From positions 1-64,000 of the forward strand of contig NZ_JAVHUW010000067.1 of NCBI RefSeq assembly GCF_030954495.1: a DNA stretch of 64,000 nt, in the 5' to 3' direction. The notes beneath the pieces were generated by a model, which saw only the letters and a program-made list of their open reading frames with translations, was not told the DNA's origin and made no database searches. The number at the start of each line of letters is the position of its first letter. The stretch's first letter is position 1. Made by a program: the position numbers and the translations under genes. This document shows, in pieces, positions 52,209 to 61,424 of the stretch. Source of the stretch: Candidatus Desulfosporosinus nitrosoreducens (GTDB lineage Bacteria; Bacillota; Desulfitobacteriia; Desulfitobacteriales; Desulfitobacteriaceae).

Positions 52209-53447
52209 TTATTCATAAACCTTCTCTTCATTTAAATGGGCGTTCTGAGCATCATCCTCAACCAGACGACGGTTCTGCATCTGATGCCGCAGCTCTTTAT
52301 AATATTCGTGCTGAATAATCAAATTCATCACTTCATTCGTCCCCGTCCAAATCATAATTAAACGTGTATCGCGCAAAAGCCTCTCTACAGGGAATACATT
52401 CGTATAACCAATACCGCCCATTATTTGCATGGCGTCATTGACTACGGCCCAGGCTGTCTCCGTGGCAAATTTCTTAGCTTCAGAAACCAGGCGCCGGGCT
52501 TGGGCCGAAGGAACTCCGCAATCAACGGCTTGGGCGGCCGCATAAACCAGAGCGCGAGCGGCATCTAAGCGTGTGACAGAATCGGCAACCTTGAAACTCA
52601 CCGCTTGAAAGTCTTTAATCACATGCCCAAAGGCCTTGCGTTTCGTACTATACACCGTGGCAACCTCAAGGGCGGCCCGCGCCATCCCTAAAGCGCCTGC
52701 CGCACTCGTCATGCGCTCCGGAATCATCATTTGATAAAAAATTTCCGAGGCGCCGTTTTCCTGGCCTAAAAGATTTTCCTTGGGTATCCTTACGTCTTTA
52801 AAAACAACCCTTCCCGCGCCTCCGCCGCGTGTACCCATGAGACCATAGACATGTCCGATTTCCACACCCGGCCCTCTCTCTACGATGAAAGCACTCATAC
52901 TTTCGTGAGCTTTGCCCTCCGGATTTGTTTTAGCATAAACCATAAAATAATCGGCACCTTCAGCGCCAACGACAAAACGTTTTTGTCCGTTAAGTATGTA
53001 AGCATCGCCATCTTTCTGGGCTACGGTTGTAGCTCCGAAAAAATCCGATCCCCCTCGCGGTTCCGTCAAAGCTTCCGCTGTATAAAGTTTTCCCGCCAGG
53101 GTTGGTTTTAAATAGCGCTGCTTGAGATCTTCCGAGCCAAACCGGGAGATTGCCTCTCCCACAATTGAGGGCAAAGAATAAAGGCAGGCCAGGCTCGTTC
53201 CCAAAACTCCGATTTCTTCTAAAACCGCTGTCTCATCAGCCCAGCTCAAGCCCCTGCCGCCGTACTCCGGGGCAAAACGCAAACCCAACAAATTAGCGGC
53301 TCCCAGGTCTTGAAGATACTCTACCGGGTAGACAACCTTCTCCGCATCCATGTCCAATATCAGTTGCTTAGAAACCTTGTTTTTTACAAAATCGGCTGCT
53401 TCCTTTTGCAGCTCAATTTGAGATTCCGACAAAAGAAAATCAAACAT
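52209..53447 (-). CDS. Acyl-CoA dehydrogenase (long-chain/isovaleryl-type active site)
   Basis: A 412-residue FAD enzyme that makes the alpha-beta double bond of an acyl-CoA. Motifs: FAPEYGGRGLSWADE, AEALTEPRGGSDFFG, NGQKRFVVGAEGADYFMVYAKT, and IMGGIGYTNVFPVERLLRDTR. The usual catalytic Glu of the C-terminal segment is replaced (IWTGTNEVM), but E244 in IPERMTSAAGALG sits where isovaleryl- and long-chain enzymes carry theirs. Start: the frame opens 11 codons earlier, but the ATG at 53447 has AAGGAGG 9 bases upstream. It is 42 bases after a MerR-type gene, so leucine or fatty-acid breakdown is a fair guess. Confidence 0.9.
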   Translation of the reverse strand: MFDFLLSESQIELQKEAADFVKNKVSKQLILDMDAEKVVYPVEYLQDLGAANLLGLRFAPEYGGRGLSWADETAVLEEIGVLGTSLACLYSLPSIVGEAISRFGSEDLKQRYLKPTLAGKLYTAEALTEPRGGSDFFGATTVAQKDGDAYILNGQKRFVVGAEGADYFMVYAKTNPEGKAHESMSAFIVERGPGVEIGHVYGLMGTRGGGAGRVVFKDVRIPKENLLGQENGASEIFYQMMIPERMTSAAGALGMARAALEVATVYSTKRKAFGHVIKDFQAVSFKVADSVTRLDAARALVYAAAQAVDCGVPSAQARRLVSEAKKFATETAWAVVNDAMQIMGGIGYTNVFPVERLLRDTRLIMIWTGTNEVMNLIIQHEYYKELRHQMQNRRLVEDDAQNAHLNEEKVYE

Positions 53448-53489
53448 TCCTTTTTCCTCCTTAGATTTAACGTTCCCCAAATACGCACT

Positions 53490-53903
53490 TTAGGCCTTCC
53501 CTTCATTGCGTCTTTTCAATAACTCCTTGAACTGGTGATGATAATCCAACAGCTCTTCTTTTAGAAGGGTCAGCTCCAGAATCTTTTCATCTAATTCCTG
53601 CAAACGTTTTTCTCCGTAGGCAATTGCTCTTTCCAGCTGAAGCCCTTCCGTGCGATCCACATCATAAAGCTCAATCATTTCTTTAATTTCGCTAAGAGAA
53701 AATCCTAAACGCTTGCCGCGGAGAATTAGCGTTAAACGTGCCCTTTCCCGGGGCCCATATAATCTTACGCTCAGCTTTTCATGACAGAGCGGTTGGATTA
53801 AACCAACCTCTTCATAATAGCGAATCGTTCTTGGGGTAAGCAAAAGCTCTTTTGCTAACTCTGAAATGCTCATCAAGGAGTTTTCCATTGCTTTAAAAAC
53901 CAC
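53490..53903 (-). CDS. MerR-family regulator, LiuR-like
   Basis: A 137-residue MerR protein: SISELAKELLLTPRTIRYYEEVGLIQP is the helix-turn-helix, RLYGPRERARLTLILRGKRLGFSLSEIKEMIELYD follows, and a coiled coil (LQELDEKILELTLLKEEL) makes the dimer. No metal-binding Cys is present. LiuR-type regulators control branched-chain amino acid and fatty-acid breakdown, which agrees with the acyl-CoA dehydrogenase gene next to it and the operator-like site at 54047-54062. The GTG at 53903 is too close to its GGAA for a good site; ATG at 53888 is an alternative start. Confidence 0.87.
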   Translation of the reverse strand: MVFKAMENSLMSISELAKELLLTPRTIRYYEEVGLIQPLCHEKLSVRLYGPRERARLTLILRGKRLGFSLSEIKEMIELYDVDRTEGLQLERAIAYGEKRLQELDEKILELTLLKEELLDYHHQFKELLKRRNEGKA

Positions 53904-54046
53904 TTCCTTTCCGGACTATAAGGCTGCAGCGGTTTATCCGCTGACTAATCTGCTCTAAGCCTCCCGCTTCGGCAAGCGGTGAGTTAAGAGCGGCTAAGAT
54001 TTAACACGAAACTTTAGCTCTAATATTAAAAATATTCTGTCACCAG

Positions 54047-54062
54047 TTAACGTAAACGTCAA
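54047..54062 (-). promoter_or_regulatory. Candidate LiuR-type operator upstream of the MerR gene
   Basis: TTAACGTAAACGTCAA is a near-perfect palindrome with an ACGTAAACGT core, like the sites reported for LiuR-type regulators. It lies about 145-160 bases upstream of the MerR start and about 90 bases upstream of hydC, so it could affect either direction. A partial copy (TATACGTAAATTT) follows at about 54090. Confidence 0.5.
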
Positions 54063-54149
54063 GCATTTTTTGTTAAACTTTTATAGCTATACGTAAATTT
54101 TTTTACACTGGGTATTCTAAACATATGTACTAATTGAAGGAGGATTCCT

Positions 54150-54659
54150 ATGTGTGATAGCCCTTCCCTCTCTAATCCTTATCAACAGTTGGATCGTTAC
54201 ATCGACAATCTCCCTTATAAGAAGGAAAATCTGATTGCAATTCTGCATTACGCTCAACAGCTTTTCGGCTACTTGCCCGACAAGGTTCAGCGGCATATAG
54301 CGCAAAAGCTTGATATCCCTTCCGCCAAAGTCTACGGAGTTGTGAGCTTCTATTCCTTTTTTACCATGAAACCCCGGGGGAAACATGTTGTCAATGTCTG
54401 TATGGGTACCGCCTGTTTTGTGCGCGGCTCGGAGAAACTACAGAAAGAGTTGGAAAAACAGCTCGGAATTAAAACCGGACAAACTACTCAAGATGAGCTG
54501 TTTTCTTTAGATTCCCTGCGCTGTATAGGGGCCTGCGGCCTCGCCCCGGTGATGATGGTGGACGGCAAGGTGCACGGACGTCTTCATACCTCTGAAGAAA
54601 TCAAGCAGGTTTTAGACCAATACCGTCAGCCCTCAGTAAAGGAAGGGACACCGTCATGA
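54150..54659 (+). CDS. hydC: NADH-type [FeFe] hydrogenase small subunit, NuoE-like
   Basis: A 169-residue thioredoxin-like [2Fe-2S] protein. The cluster Cys residues are C84 and C89 (VNVCMGTACF) and C125 and C129 (RCIGACGLAP). A helical N-terminal part (residues 10-70) includes VYGVVSFYSFFTM, typical of NuoE/HoxE. It passes electrons within the hydrogenase complex in the cytoplasm. ATG has AAGGAGG upstream. The stop overlaps the hydB start by 4 bases (ATGA), so the two are made together. Confidence 0.93.
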   Translation: MCDSPSLSNPYQQLDRYIDNLPYKKENLIAILHYAQQLFGYLPDKVQRHIAQKLDIPSAKVYGVVSFYSFFTMKPRGKHVVNVCMGTACFVRGSEKLQKELEKQLGIKTGQTTQDELFSLDSLRCIGACGLAPVMMVDGKVHGRLHTSEEIKQVLDQYRQPSVKEGTPS

Positions 54660-56539
54660 AACTTAAAACAGTTGATGATCTTAACGACCTGAAAAAACAG
54701 TCCCAAGCTCTCCTCAACAACCGCCGGGCAGCCCAACCAGTCTCGCTCAGTGAAGCCCAAGGCTCGCCAAGACAAATCATGGTCTGTGGCGGGACAGGCT
54801 GTCACGCCTCCGACAGTCCTCAGATTGTGGAGCTTCTGAAGGAAGAAATCAAGAAGCGCGGCTTGTCCGAACAAATCCAGGTGCTCCAAACCGGCTGTTT
54901 TGGTTTTTGCGAAAAAGGCCCCATCCTGGAAATTCACCCGGATAACGTCCTTTACCTTGAGGTTTCAATTCGGGATGTGGCTGACATTGTCGAAGAGCAC
55001 TTCGTTCAGGGAAAACTGGTCGAACGCCTTCTTTATCAAGATCCGAATACGGAAAAACGCATCGCTTCCGATCTTCCCTTTTACCAAAATCAAAAGCGCA
55101 TAGCTTTGCGCAACTGCAGCTACATTTCCCCGGAAGATATCCGGGAATATATAGCGGTCGAGGGATACCAGGCTTTAGCAAAGGTCCTTTTTCAAATGAC
55201 TCCCGACTCTGTCATTGAAGTGCTGAAAAAAAGCGGCCTGCGCGGACGAGGCGGCGGAGGATTTCCTACGGGCGCAAAATGGGAACTGACTCGCGGCAAC
55301 GAGTCCAACCAGCGCTATATTATTTGCAATGCTGACGAGGGCGACCCCGGAGCCTTTATGGACCGTTCGATTTTAGAAGGAGACCCCCACAGTGTTTTAG
55401 AGGCTATGATGATCGCCGGCTCTACCATCGGAGCTTCTCACGGCTTTATTTACATCCGGGCGGAATATCCCCTTGCCATCCACCGCTTAGAAATTGCCAT
55501 CAGGCAAGCCCGGCAATACGGCTTACTGGGCAAAGGGATTTTAGGCAGTGATTTTTGTTTCGAGGTTGAGATTAAATATGGTGCCGGAGCTTTTGTCTGC
55601 GGAGAAGAGACCGCCCTGATCCATTCCATCGAAGGGACCCGCGGAGAGCCTTCCGTCAAACCTCCTTTTCCTGCTCAACAGGGACTGTGGGGTAAACCGA
55701 CTTGCGTTAATAACGTGGAAACTTTGGCCAATATCCCACCTCTTATTTTAAGGGGGGCTGATTGGTTTGCAAAAATTGGTACGGAAAAGAGCAAAGGAAC
55801 AAAGGTATTTGCTTTAGCAGGTAAAGTCAACAATGTCGGTCTTGTGGAGGTTCCCATGGGAACTACCCTCCGGCAAATCATTTTCGACATAGGAGGCGGA
55901 ATTAAGCAGCACAAAACTTTCAAAGCAGCTCAAACAGGAGGGCCGTCGGGAGGGTGTATTCCCACCAAATATCTGGACACTCCGATTGATTACGAATCGC
56001 TGATCTCCATCGGCTCCATGATGGGGTCCGGCGGTCTGATTGTCATGGATGAAAGCGATTGTATGGTGAATATCGCTAAATTCTACTTAGAGTTTACTGT
56101 GGACGAATCTTGCGGCCGCTGCACCGCTTGCCGGGTCGGCACGAAACGACTTCACGAAATCCTGACCAAAATCACCGAAGGCAAGGGATCGCCCGACGAC
56201 TTGGATCAGCTTGTCAAATTGGGCAAAATCATCAAAGATTCTTCCCTCTGCGGACTGGGACAAAGCGCCCCTAATCCCATATTATCTACCATCGAGTATT
56301 TCCGGGAGGAATACCTTGCCCATATTGTCGATAAAACTTGTCCCGCCGGGGTTTGCAAAAGCCTGCTCAAATATGACATTACCGACAAATGCAAAGGGTG
56401 CACCTTATGTTCCCAACACTGTCCTGCCGGCTGTATTACAGGCTCACCTAAAGAACTTCATGTCATTGATCAGGAGAAATGCCTGAAGTGCGGGGCATGC
56501 TTAGAGAACTGCCGTTTCGGTGCCATCATTCACCATTAA
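54656..56539 (+). CDS. hydB: NADH-type [FeFe] hydrogenase flavoprotein subunit, NuoF-like
   Basis: A 627-residue flavoprotein. An N-terminal [2Fe-2S] thioredoxin-like domain (C44, C49, C81, C85) is followed by the NuoF core: GRGGGGFPTGAKWE (NADH), NADEGDPGAFMDR (FMN), the SLBB-type part and ESCGRCTACRVGTKR (4Fe-4S). The C-terminal ~60 residues add two [4Fe-4S] ferredoxin clusters (CKGCTLCSQHCPAGC, CLKCGACLENCRFG). This is the layout of HydB of electron-bifurcating hydrogenases that couple NADH and ferredoxin to hydrogen. Which direction dominates in this cell is not shown. Confidence 0.94.
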   Translation: MKLKTVDDLNDLKKQSQALLNNRRAAQPVSLSEAQGSPRQIMVCGGTGCHASDSPQIVELLKEEIKKRGLSEQIQVLQTGCFGFCEKGPILEIHPDNVLYLEVSIRDVADIVEEHFVQGKLVERLLYQDPNTEKRIASDLPFYQNQKRIALRNCSYISPEDIREYIAVEGYQALAKVLFQMTPDSVIEVLKKSGLRGRGGGGFPTGAKWELTRGNESNQRYIICNADEGDPGAFMDRSILEGDPHSVLEAMMIAGSTIGASHGFIYIRAEYPLAIHRLEIAIRQARQYGLLGKGILGSDFCFEVEIKYGAGAFVCGEETALIHSIEGTRGEPSVKPPFPAQQGLWGKPTCVNNVETLANIPPLILRGADWFAKIGTEKSKGTKVFALAGKVNNVGLVEVPMGTTLRQIIFDIGGGIKQHKTFKAAQTGGPSGGCIPTKYLDTPIDYESLISIGSMMGSGGLIVMDESDCMVNIAKFYLEFTVDESCGRCTACRVGTKRLHEILTKITEGKGSPDDLDQLVKLGKIIKDSSLCGLGQSAPNPILSTIEYFREEYLAHIVDKTCPAGVCKSLLKYDITDKCKGCTLCSQHCPAGCITGSPKELHVIDQEKCLKCGACLENCRFGAIIHH

Positions 56540-56563
56540 GGTACCCCAAAAGGAGGATTCCAT

Positions 56564-58306
56564 ATGGATGTGCAACTTACTATCAACGACATCCCGCTTG
56601 CCGTGCCGGAAGGAATGTCTATTTTAGATGCAGCACGAACCGTCAATATCGATATACCGACTCTGTGTTACCTCAATCTTCATGAAATGAGAATGAACAA
56701 CCACATTGCCTCCTGCCGCGTCTGTGTGGTAGAAGTTGAAGGGCGCCGCAATTTGGCCCCCGCCTGTTCGACTCCCGTATTTAACAACATGGTCGTAAAG
56801 ACGGATACTCCCCGGGCTATTCAAGCCCGGCGAACTATGGTGGAACTGTTGCTGTCCGACCATCCTAAATCCTGCCTGACTTGTGCTAAAAACTTAGATT
56901 GTGACCTGCAAGCCCTGGCGGCGGACCTGGGCGTGCGCAATATTTCTTACGAAGGAGAGGAATCTCAGTTTGAGATCGATAAGTCCAGTTTGGCGATCAT
57001 TCGCGATCCCAACAAATGCATTCGCTGCCGGCGATGTGAAACAATGTGCAACGATGTGCAAACTGTGGGGGTGTATTCCGCCGTCGGACGCGGTTTTGAG
57101 ACTGTGGTCAAAACTGCTTTTGATTTGCCCCTGCATGAAACCTCGTGTACCTTCTGCGGACAATGTCTTGCCGTCTGCCCTACCGGGGCCTTGATGGAAT
57201 TGGATCAGGTGGATAAGGTTTGGAAAGCTCTTAATGATCCCACGCGCTTCGTTATTGTGGAAACGGCTCCGGCCGTAAGGGTAGCCCTGGGGGAAGGTTT
57301 TGGTCTGGAGCCCGGAACCATCGTGACGGGTAAAATGGTGGCCGCCCTCCGGAGGCTGGGTTTTGACCGCGTCTTTGATACGGAATTCGGGGCAGATGTA
57401 ACAATTATGGAAGAAGCCACCGAACTTATTCACCGCCTTAAGCACGGCGGGCGGCTTCCCATCCTGACAAGCTGTTGTCCAGCCTGGGTCAAGTTCTTCG
57501 AGCATCAATTTCCCGATCTTTTGGATATACCGTCGACCTGCAAATCCCCCCACGAGATGTTAGGTGTTTTGGCTAAAAGTTATTACGCGGAAACTTATGG
57601 CATTGATCCTCAAAAAATCACTGTTGTTTCCATTATGCCTTGCGTGGCCAAAAAATACGAAGCGGCCCGGCCGGAACTTGGGCAAAGTCCCGTCACCCCG
57701 GATGTGGACATCGTCATCACAACCCGGGAGCTGTCGCGCATGATCCGGGAGGCGGGGATTCACTTTGACCATCTTAAGGACGAAGAATTTGACCATCCTC
57801 TGGGAGAATCCACAGGTGCGGCCGTGGTATTCGGCACCACCGGAGGAGTTATCGAAGCCGCTTTGCGCACGGCTTATGAATGGTTGACAGGAAAGCCGCT
57901 GGAAAATGTCGAATTTGAAAATCTGCGCGGTATGGATGGCATAAAAGAAGCTCTGATCCCTATCGAAGGAAAGGACTTCAAAATAGCCGTAACCCACGGC
58001 TTAGGCAATGCCCGAACAATTCTCGAAAAAATCCAAGCGGGAGACGCCCATTATGACGCCATAGAAATCATGGCCTGCCCCGGAGGATGTATCGGCGGAG
58101 GCGGCCAACCCTATCACCATGGAAATGTGGAAATCCTCAAAGCCCGGGCTGCAGCCATTTATAAAGAGGATCGTGCCAAACCCCTCCGCAAATCGCACGA
58201 AAATCCTGCCGTTATTGCTCTCTACAAAGATTACATCGGAGAGCCTTACGGCGAGAGGGCCCACAAATTGCTTCATACCAGCTTTACACAACGCCCTAAA
58301 ATATGA
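56564..58306 (+). CDS. hydA: [FeFe] hydrogenase catalytic subunit
   Basis: A 580-residue enzyme that makes or oxidises hydrogen. N-terminal clusters: [2Fe-2S] (C35, C51, C54, C68), His-Cys3 [4Fe-4S] (H100, C104, C107, C113), and two [4Fe-4S] clusters (C152-C162 and C195-C205). The H-cluster motifs are complete: TSCCPAW (302-308), MPCVAKKYE (358-366), and MACPGGCIGGGGQP (503-516), with ligands C305, C360, C505 and C509 and the proton-relay C304. An AAGGAGG site lies before the ATG, 24 bases after hydB. The three maturases HydE, HydF and HydG are not in the window. Confidence 0.97.
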   Translation: MDVQLTINDIPLAVPEGMSILDAARTVNIDIPTLCYLNLHEMRMNNHIASCRVCVVEVEGRRNLAPACSTPVFNNMVVKTDTPRAIQARRTMVELLLSDHPKSCLTCAKNLDCDLQALAADLGVRNISYEGEESQFEIDKSSLAIIRDPNKCIRCRRCETMCNDVQTVGVYSAVGRGFETVVKTAFDLPLHETSCTFCGQCLAVCPTGALMELDQVDKVWKALNDPTRFVIVETAPAVRVALGEGFGLEPGTIVTGKMVAALRRLGFDRVFDTEFGADVTIMEEATELIHRLKHGGRLPILTSCCPAWVKFFEHQFPDLLDIPSTCKSPHEMLGVLAKSYYAETYGIDPQKITVVSIMPCVAKKYEAARPELGQSPVTPDVDIVITTRELSRMIREAGIHFDHLKDEEFDHPLGESTGAAVVFGTTGGVIEAALRTAYEWLTGKPLENVEFENLRGMDGIKEALIPIEGKDFKIAVTHGLGNARTILEKIQAGDAHYDAIEIMACPGGCIGGGGQPYHHGNVEILKARAAAIYKEDRAKPLRKSHENPAVIALYKDYIGEPYGERAHKLLHTSFTQRPKI

Positions 58307-58443
58307 TGCTCCTGCCAACCTGGAAAAAGAACCATTGAACACGTTTTAAAATGTCGGCAGCCTTTAGGCGCACCCCGTTTTATTAGCCTGATTCGCCTAA
58401 TAGACGATGACTATGCTACAATATTAGGAACGAATACTCTCAA

Positions 58444-59247
58444 ATGGGGGACATGATGGAACACGAATTTTCGAGGACAGAACTTTTAATAGGGCCTGAC
58501 GGTTTAGAAACACTGCGCAGCTGCACCGTTATCATTTTCGGAATAGGAGGAGTCGGCTCCTATACCGTAGAAGCATTGGCCCGCGCCGCCATAGGCCATT
58601 TAATCCTGGTCGATTTTGACGAGGTCAGCATTTCCAATCTTAACCGTCAAATCCACGCACTCCACACTACCCTCGGTGAAGCCAAGGTGGAAGTTATGCG
58701 GCGCCGGATCATGGAGATTAATCCCCGGGCCCGAGTGGAAACTTACAAAGAATTTCTTTCCGCGGAGAATGTTAACCAATTCCTGGAGCAAAAGCTTGAT
58801 TACGTCGTCGATGCTATTGACACCGTTTCCAGTAAAGTGCTTTTGGCTAAAGAATGTCTGGCGCGAAAGCTCCCTTTGCTCTCAAGTATGGGAGCGGGCA
58901 ACCGTCTGACCGCGGAAGGCTTCAGAGTCAGCGACATTTCTAAAACGAGTGGGGACCCTCTTGCTAAAACCATGCGCAAACTTCTGCGGCAGGAAGGAAT
59001 CAGCAAAGGCATCAAGGTTGTTTCCAGCCCGGAGCCTCCTCTGACTCCTCTTTCTTCCCCGGCTCAGTCTATGCATCCAGCCGCTGATACGGCTGATTCA
59101 GCTTCGGCTCCTGTAGTTTCCGGCCTTTCCGAAGGAAACATAACCACGGCAGCCAAACGGCAAACGCCGGGAAGTATTTCTTTTGTTCCCTCAGTCGTCG
59201 GGCTCCTCATAGCCGGTGAGGTTGTCCGAGACCTTTTAAGGGGATAG
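58444..59247 (+). CDS. tcdA: tRNA threonylcarbamoyladenosine dehydratase (TcdA/YgdL family)
   Basis: A 267-residue ThiF/MoeB-type adenylating enzyme. It has GIGGVGSYTVEALARAAIGHLILVDFDEVSISNLNRQIHA, the ATP-binding region, then VVDAIDTVSSKVLLAKECL, GAGNRLTAEGFRVSDISKTSGDPLAKTMRKLLR, all typical of TcdA, which cyclises t6A in tRNA. A Ser/Pro/Thr-rich insertion at about 197-240 looks disordered. Three Met codons begin the frame; the ATGATG at 58453, following GGGGGAC, may be the real start. It lies about 140 bases after hydA with its own promoter likely. Confidence 0.9.
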   Translation: MGDMMEHEFSRTELLIGPDGLETLRSCTVIIFGIGGVGSYTVEALARAAIGHLILVDFDEVSISNLNRQIHALHTTLGEAKVEVMRRRIMEINPRARVETYKEFLSAENVNQFLEQKLDYVVDAIDTVSSKVLLAKECLARKLPLLSSMGAGNRLTAEGFRVSDISKTSGDPLAKTMRKLLRQEGISKGIKVVSSPEPPLTPLSSPAQSMHPAADTADSASAPVVSGLSEGNITTAAKRQTPGSISFVPSVVGLLIAGEVVRDLLRG

Positions 59248-59290
59248 GGTCAGGGATAACAAACCAAATTTGATTTCTAATAGTAATTGA

Positions 59291-59349
59291 AATAAGTATA
59301 AAGACGGGGACTAAGCTGCCAGGCTTTAGTCCCCGTCTTTATACTTATT
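59291..59349. terminator. Bidirectional terminator between tcdA and the DUF5317 gene
   Basis: About 24 bp of perfect stem with arms rich in AAAGACGGGGACTAA and its complement, A-rich on the left and T-rich on the right, sits exactly between two convergent genes. Confidence 0.9.
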
Positions 59350-59351
59350 TA

Positions 59352-59915
59352 TTAAGCTTTAATCTCTGGTTCATCCACTGTTCGTATCTTTTTCATTGTC
59401 CTGAATACTAAAATAAAGCAACCTAAATCAATGCTACAATCTCCCAAGCTAAAGACTTGTTTTTGCAGCCCCGGAATTGCTAAATAGAATCGATCCGCTA
59501 AGACCGCCAGATGAGTCGTTGCGCTCAGCAAACCGTGAGTGCCTTGTCCGCTTGATAATGACTCGCGAGCGGACTCCGGCAGAAAAAACGGATCAACCGG
59601 CATGATCCCTCCGTTTAAACTAATAACCAGTGTGTTCAGCAAAACTCCCAGTGTAATCCACCGCATACCAGATAACTTGCTATTGCACAGGGTGAAGATT
59701 AAGAGCAGGAAGTAGGACCCCGTATCCAGGATTGGGCCAAACCAATTGGGGCCTATTGTAATATTTTTGACAGCCGTCCAATAAACTGCTCCCTGTATCA
59801 ATAAGGCCAGGGGAACAAGCCAAAATCCTCGCAGCTCCAACTCACCTAAGCGGCCCAGTTTTCCTCCGCTAACAACGCCCACAATCAATGCTAAAATTAA
59901 AGTTTCTACAAGCAT
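59352..59915 (-). CDS. DUF5317 family membrane protein
   Basis: A 187-residue protein with about five membrane helices: VETLILALIVGVVSGGKLGRLGELELRGFWLVPLALLIQ at the start and LVISLNGGIMPVDPFFLPES with SATTHLAVLADRFYLAIPG, the parts I know from DUF5317. No function is established. It is 22 bases after the HD-GYP gene, so the two belong to one operon; a signalling or membrane-stress role is only suggested by that. Confidence 0.82.
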   Translation of the reverse strand: MLVETLILALIVGVVSGGKLGRLGELELRGFWLVPLALLIQGAVYWTAVKNITIGPNWFGPILDTGSYFLLLIFTLCNSKLSGMRWITLGVLLNTLVISLNGGIMPVDPFFLPESARESLSSGQGTHGLLSATTHLAVLADRFYLAIPGLQKQVFSLGDCSIDLGCFILVFRTMKKIRTVDEPEIKA

Positions 59916-59937
59916 GCTTACCTCATATTCCCTTGCC

Positions 59938-61227
59938 TTAATAGGATGAAGCGATTGGCATTGGCCCGGTATTGCTCATCTGGGATGTGAATTCGGACGT
60001 GACTACTTTGCAGAAGACCTCGACTAATTCGGGGTCCAATTGCGACCCGGCTACTCTTTTGAGTTCCTTTACCGCTTCCTCATGAGTCTTACTTTGACGA
60101 TAGCTTCGATTAGACGTAATCGCATCATAGGTATCAGCCACGGCAATGATCCGAGCTTCTAAAGGGATTTCCTCCCTACTGATTCTATCCGGATAACCAT
60201 TCCCATCGTAACGCTCGTGATGATGACGTACTATTTGTCCGATATCAAACAGGAATTTGATGTTCTTGATAATTGTTTGCCCCATAACCGGATGACTACG
60301 AATAATTTTCCATTCCGGGTCCATTAATTTTCCTTCTTTATTTAGAATACTTTCGCTCACCCCAATTTTACCAACATCATGTAAAACGGCGGCATATTTA
60401 AGAAACTCAATCTTATCTTCGCTCATTTCAAGTCCTTCTGCAATAGCAACCGCCAATTTGCCAACTCTCGCAGAATGTCCACTGGTGTACGTATCTTTCG
60501 CTTCAAGTGCTTGAACTAAAGCTTCGACCGTATTGAGATAATTTTCTCTCATGTCAACATAAAGCTGGAAAGCATGACGTGAAAGCAAAAGAGGAACGAA
60601 AAGCAACAGCAGTCCTGCCGGACCATAATTGTTATAAATCAAGGCCATTAGTAAACCCAAGGGAGCTAAAGCCATAAAATTCGGCACAGCCCATTTAATA
60701 TTGCTAACCCAAATAGACCATGGTGATTTACGCTGCATCGTTCCCAGAGCTATAGTTACTATACTCATATTTGTTATCATGTATATCAACGCAACAGCAA
60801 AATAAATTGTGATCCAATATAAATCTAATTGAAACACCCTGCCTCTAGTAAATCCAATTATAGAGTACGATAAAGCTAATGAAAGCACAAATTGCGAGGC
60901 ATTAAAGATCCGCTTAAAAATTGGTTCTCCGGCAACCACTTTCCCAAATACTAGAAGCCCACCTAAAGCAACAACTGATAACGAAACTCCTAGCGGGAAC
61001 AAAACCCCTGCTGAAATAAAAACAGCGTAGCTTACGGTTACATATCCGCCTTTTGGCAAAGCTACCGGCATGGATTCACTTATAATTGCCAGAATGCCAA
61101 AAATAAGGAGGCCAACCAATATTGTCCTATTCCATTTGATTTGAAAAACCGCTAAAACCCAAATCGTTAAAGCCATAGCGGTTATAAGGTAAAAAATTGG
61201 TCGAAATTCCTTTGACAAGGTTTTCAT
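59938..61227 (-). CDS. Membrane HD-GYP phosphodiesterase (c-di-GMP hydrolase family)
   Basis: A 429-residue protein. The first 215 residues form about seven membrane helices of a MASE-like sensor. The HD-GYP domain (about 235-410) has SGHSARVGKLAVAIAEGL, HD at 283-284 in LHDVGKIG, HPVMG, HHHERYDGNGYP (GYP at 344-346) and ADTYDAI, so the metal site is complete and c-di-GMP cleavage is likely. It lowers c-di-GMP in response to an unknown membrane signal. A tiny hydrophobic ORF lies 38 bases upstream, and DUF5317 follows. Confidence 0.92.
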   Translation of the reverse strand: MKTLSKEFRPIFYLITAMALTIWVLAVFQIKWNRTILVGLLIFGILAIISESMPVALPKGGYVTVSYAVFISAGVLFPLGVSLSVVALGGLLVFGKVVAGEPIFKRIFNASQFVLSLALSYSIIGFTRGRVFQLDLYWITIYFAVALIYMITNMSIVTIALGTMQRKSPWSIWVSNIKWAVPNFMALAPLGLLMALIYNNYGPAGLLLLFVPLLLSRHAFQLYVDMRENYLNTVEALVQALEAKDTYTSGHSARVGKLAVAIAEGLEMSEDKIEFLKYAAVLHDVGKIGVSESILNKEGKLMDPEWKIIRSHPVMGQTIIKNIKFLFDIGQIVRHHHERYDGNGYPDRISREEIPLEARIIAVADTYDAITSNRSYRQSKTHEEAVKELKRVAGSQLDPELVEVFCKVVTSEFTSQMSNTGPMPIASSY

Positions 61228-61264
61228 TCGGCACCTCGTAATTTATTGGCCGACCATAGAACAA

Positions 61265-61339
61265 TTAGATTCTAAAACTAGCACCACCGGCAAGAACGAG
61301 AGTTACGAGAACGGCAACTGCTTTTAATAATTTACTCAT
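61265..61339 (-). CDS. Small hydrophobic 24-residue peptide upstream of the HD-GYP gene
   Basis: ATG at 61337-61339 has a strong AAGGAGG 9 bases upstream. The 24 residues begin MSKLLKAVAVLVTLVLAG and end SFRI: basic start, long hydrophobic run, Ala/Gly/Ser tail. This fits a small membrane peptide or a processed signal peptide, and resembles the leader half of AgrD-type autoinducer precursors, although the Cys-containing second half is missing. The HD-GYP gene starts 38 bases later on the same strand, so it may be the response partner. Family unknown; too short for reliable homology. Confidence 0.55.
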   Translation of the reverse strand: MSKLLKAVAVLVTLVLAGGASFRI

Positions 61340-61380
61340 TGCGGTAAACCTCCTTGATTTTTGTTACAGGGATAGTTTAA

Positions 61381-61424
61381 CCGCTTCGCTCTTCTTCCGT
61401 TTCGCTTATCTTTTCGCTTCGCTC
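61381..61424 (-). repeat. Short direct repeats in the leader of the small-peptide/HD-GYP operon
   Basis: Three copies of a CGCTTCGCT-like element (the middle one CGTTTCGCT) lie within 44 bases, read on the minus strand as AGCGAAGCG. They sit about 40-85 bases upstream of the small ORF and could be protein-binding iterons; nothing proves it. Confidence 0.4.

Noticed and set aside
56894..57553. A 219-codon ORF antisense to hydA
   Set aside because: It lies wholly inside the well-supported hydA frame and shows no recognisable domain.
61210..61267. A complete AgrD autoinducer gene
   Set aside because: The frame stops at TAA where the conserved Cys would be expected, no AgrB-type gene is nearby, and the read-through frame has no natural end.
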